From Escarpia spicata (taxonomy: Eukaryota > Annelida > Polychaeta > Sabellida > Siboglinidae), in assembly GCA_963995525.1 (NCBI GenBank), contig OZ023207.1, positions 29,047,373 through 29,111,372 on the forward strand: DNA of 64,000 nucleotides, written 5' to 3'. A program made the translations under genes and the position numbers. Shown piece after piece: positions 61,481 to 64,000 of the stretch. The notes under the pieces were generated by a model. That model did not search any database, was not told where the DNA came from, and worked only from the letters and a program-made list of their open reading frames with translations. The first letter of the stretch is position 1, and every line of letters starts with the position of its first letter.

Positions 61481-63345
61481 ATTTAGGGGCATCACTCCTA
61501 TCAAACCACACAGGTGGGCAAGTATCTTGATACAATTAACAATGATCTAAGTAGCATTTCTACAGATTGGCATTCTGTCATACCAGTATACATACTGTCA
61601 TTAGGGTACCCCCTCTAGTTCACAACTACTTAGATATATGCTTATCCAACCTTGTGCAACCAAGCATATAACTGATACTGCCAGAGCACACTTATCAACA
61701 TGTTAGTCATTTCCTTTAATTGTCAACTAATTAAGAGGATGCCAGTCCACCATCATTAAAATATCTACACTTTCACATACAATTTATTAGTAAAAACAAT
61801 GGTACAGAAGGTAAGTTCTTATGCATCACAGTATCCAGTCCTCAGGTCTGATCAAGGCGCTTTACACTTTACTCCCTGGCAGACCTGTTCAATTGAACAC
61901 CATCTCGACTTCACTGGGAAGCATCCACAATGAACGGAGGTTGATTCCTGTGTGCAGTATATGTTTGTTTGACATGTAATGAAAATTATACAACATAAAT
62001 ATACATGTTACACTAGTTATAAAATTGCAATACTGCAGTATATATATCTCATATAATTTTATAAATAACCTTTTAGTTTAGTTGCCTAAATGCACTTTTC
62101 AAGTTATAAACACTGTATACAGATTGTATAATTACAGAAACAAATACCTAAATGATAGTTTGGCATTCCTGAAAAGAATTGTTTTGTTTCAAAGAGAAAC
62201 AAAGCAATATTATATTGCCGACTACACACGAATCGGCATGTGTTCCAGTTCTGACAGTCAAGTGGATCAATTTCTGGAGGGGGGACATTACAGAAATGTT
62301 GTTGGTGGGTAAAACGAGCACACATATTTTTCAATTCAATTCGATGCTTTATTTCGAGACATAAATACATATAGTGATACATATATCGGTCCATATACCC
62401 CTACCACTATTAAAGTGATAGTAGAAGCACAGTATATAATACATAAGGTAAACATATACAAAAATATAAAAAATATGAAAACCCATCTACACAGTACCAC
62501 TGGCACTGCTCCTACAGAAGGTTGTTGTGTACATACAGGGGCTTAACCCATCGCCTTCTAATCCTGGAGATCCACCTAATATCCGTACCTAGTATGGCTA
62601 GTGGGAATCCATGTCGATTTGTGTACCTTTGTGTCCAGTAATCCATTCTAACATTTACAGAGGTTAGGATAACAGATTATTTTTAAACGTATGCCCTAAA
62701 ACTGTTCAAATAACATCCAAATGCCCACACATATTAAGAAATGGTTCGGAAGTTGGATGAACACCTTGCCAGTTTTGTAACACATTCTAGCAAACTCTAC
62801 AGGTGTGTAAAACTGTCATCTTTCCTGTCAGGGTGTTTCATTGGTAATTGTAATGTATTCTGTGTAATTAAAAAGTACATCAATTATGATTTATTATAAT
62901 GGTAATATGAGGAATATTATTTATGTATCTATATGATATATTACAAACAACATCCATTCCTGGTCAGTCCTAAGCCACATGCCTGATAATAACACTACAC
63001 TATTTAGTATACAGTTGAAAGTCTACAATTCCTTACCAGATGTCGGAAACAGATTAAGCCTGTCCATCCTTATCCAGAAGGCAGGGTAGTTGTTTGGTCA
63101 GTTTGGCTCTAGGGTGCAACTAATTGCAGACCATGATTCCCAGGGGGTATCATAAAGCCTTCTGAAATACAGACTGGCTTCAGGCTGCTGCTTAGTCCTA
63201 ACTACCTATGTACACCTGTAACTGAATAGAGACTAGATTGAAAAGTATTGTTATAATAAAAAAGTCAGGTTATTTTTTTCCAAACAACTAGTTGGTAGAA
63301 CACATTACCAAAATAATCAAAAATTTGAAAGTTAGAAGTATTTGA
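61481..63345. other. Unassigned AT-rich DNA
   Basis: Searched on both strands. Frames at 62,082-62,312 (plus) and 62,104-62,394 (minus) overlap and neither shows a known domain. No RNA gene or repeat array was recognised. Confidence 0.4.
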
Positions 63346-63648
63346 AGCCACAAAAAGTTATTATTTGTGTGTGCATCAGTTTTACCTGACCCCAACCTAC
63401 TCAGTTGCACCTGGCACCTGAAACAGAATGTAGATGCCTACCTAAAAGACAAGATTGGTGTGTGCCATAAAGACCGTTCATCTATCATCACCTCAATATT
63501 TGGGCCAAGTGGCAACACAAGTGCTGATGAGGATGTCACATTCGACCACGCATTAAAGAAGACAGAGGATTTAATCAATATTGCTGCACCATCTTTTAAC
63601 ACATATTTTCAAGATAGGGTTGTCTCTATTCATTGCATCTTCGGATAA
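63346..63648 (+). pseudogene. MULE-like transposase fragment
   Basis: A frame open from 63,346 to a TAA at 63,646-63,648 reads SVLPDPNLLSCTWHLKQNV, DAYLKDKIGVCHKDRSSIIT, SIFGPSGNTSADEDVTFDHA and APSFNTYFQDRVVSIH. The FPxxxLLxCxxHLKxNV core is the block around the conserved Cys-x-x-His of Mutator-like (MULE) transposases, and the IFGPSG and DxVTFD blocks recur in invertebrate members. There is no ATG in a sensible place; the frame begins after a stop at 63,343-63,345, and the DDE residues and C-terminal SWIM finger are not seen. This is a fragment, possibly extending past degenerate sequence to the right. Confidence 0.55.
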
Positions 63649-64000
63649 AAAGACCCACAACTTTTTACTGTCATATATTGTAAGAACCAACTATGACATT
63701 ATTATCACACATAGACTTTGTTCTCTCCTGCAGTCATTTTGGGCATACAATGTAAAACATGCATGATGTCGGACGTATTCACACTGACCTAAATTTGTAC
63801 CCCACATAAAGTTATGTCCTAATCTGTGTGATGTGTGAGGGTATATTACAAATATTTTGTCATGTTTCTGTGGGGCAGATGTTAATCTGTTGATTAGACC
63901 CAATAAAATGTTGTATACATGATATTTTTAAAAATAGACAAGAATATGTTTGGTGTCGGACGTGCAATTGTTTGGTGTCGAACGTATACGTGTGACACGT
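63649..64000. other. Right edge with repeated GTGTCGGACGT motifs
   Basis: TGATGTCGGACGTATTCACAC (21 bp in full, from about 63,766), TTGGTGTCGGACGTGCAATT (about 63,950) and TTGGTGTCGAACGTATACGT (about 63,971), the last followed by GTGACACGT at the window end. These may be subterminal repeats of a DNA transposon, possibly linked to the neighbouring MULE fragment. No other gene is seen. Confidence 0.45.

Overview
The window looks like repeat-dominated nuclear DNA of an animal, probably a marine invertebrate such as a mollusc. That assignment is an inference from the mix of features: decayed non-LTR retrotransposons (LINEs) of several families, hAT-like and Mutator-like (MULE) transposase pieces, long CA/GA/GTT microsatellites, AT-rich intergenic DNA and one 200-N assembly gap. 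No intact host protein gene, rRNA gene or complete standard tRNA gene was found, and there is no sign of bacterial gene organisation.

Layout. 1-20,287: one continuous 20-bp satellite running off the left edge, built into nested higher-order repeats (HORs) of about 2,352, 3,454-3,474 and 3,852 bp. 20,288-24,334: two decayed LINEs on the minus strand. LINE A carries part of an endonuclease and the N-terminal part of reverse transcriptase (RT) and runs straight into the satellite. LINE B carries an ORF1 with a GDS-type esterase domain plus an endonuclease. 24,682-24,782: an 87-bp hairpin element with a 7-bp target duplication. 25,344-29,325: LINE C on the plus strand, broken by a roughly 1-kb insert carrying an hAT C-terminal domain and by a 0.7-kb insert with a promoter-like block and a (GTT)n tract.

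30,036-43,099: a second satellite of 65-bp monomers, about 200 copies, with HORs whose lengths are all 65n-1. 43,409-44,120: four 177-bp tandem units, each containing a 59-bp exon-like segment with splice-site-like borders, leading into a broken transposon-related coding sequence (to about 44,876). 45,331-50,960: five further LINE pieces in both orientations, two (CA)n tracts and a 24-bp minisatellite. 51,075-54,048: a nested palindrome, then a 48-bp and a ~58-bp minisatellite. 54,549-55,995: a 1.45-kb inverted repeat with a tRNA-like Pol III promoter in each arm. 57,036-57,633: a 15-bp repeat, a (GA)n tract and the gap. 58,220-58,781: a LINE C-terminus. 59,616-59,686: a second hairpin. 63,346-63,648: a MULE-like transposase fragment. 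A GTGTC/ACGT motif recurs near the right edge.

Nothing here works together as a pathway. The window reads as a heterochromatin-like patchwork in which mobile-element debris and tandem amplification interact. The observation most worth following up is that the 20-bp satellite monomer, read on the minus strand, continues the open frame of LINE A's RT exactly across the junction. This raises the possibility that about 20 kb of satellite was seeded from a few codons of a retrotransposon.
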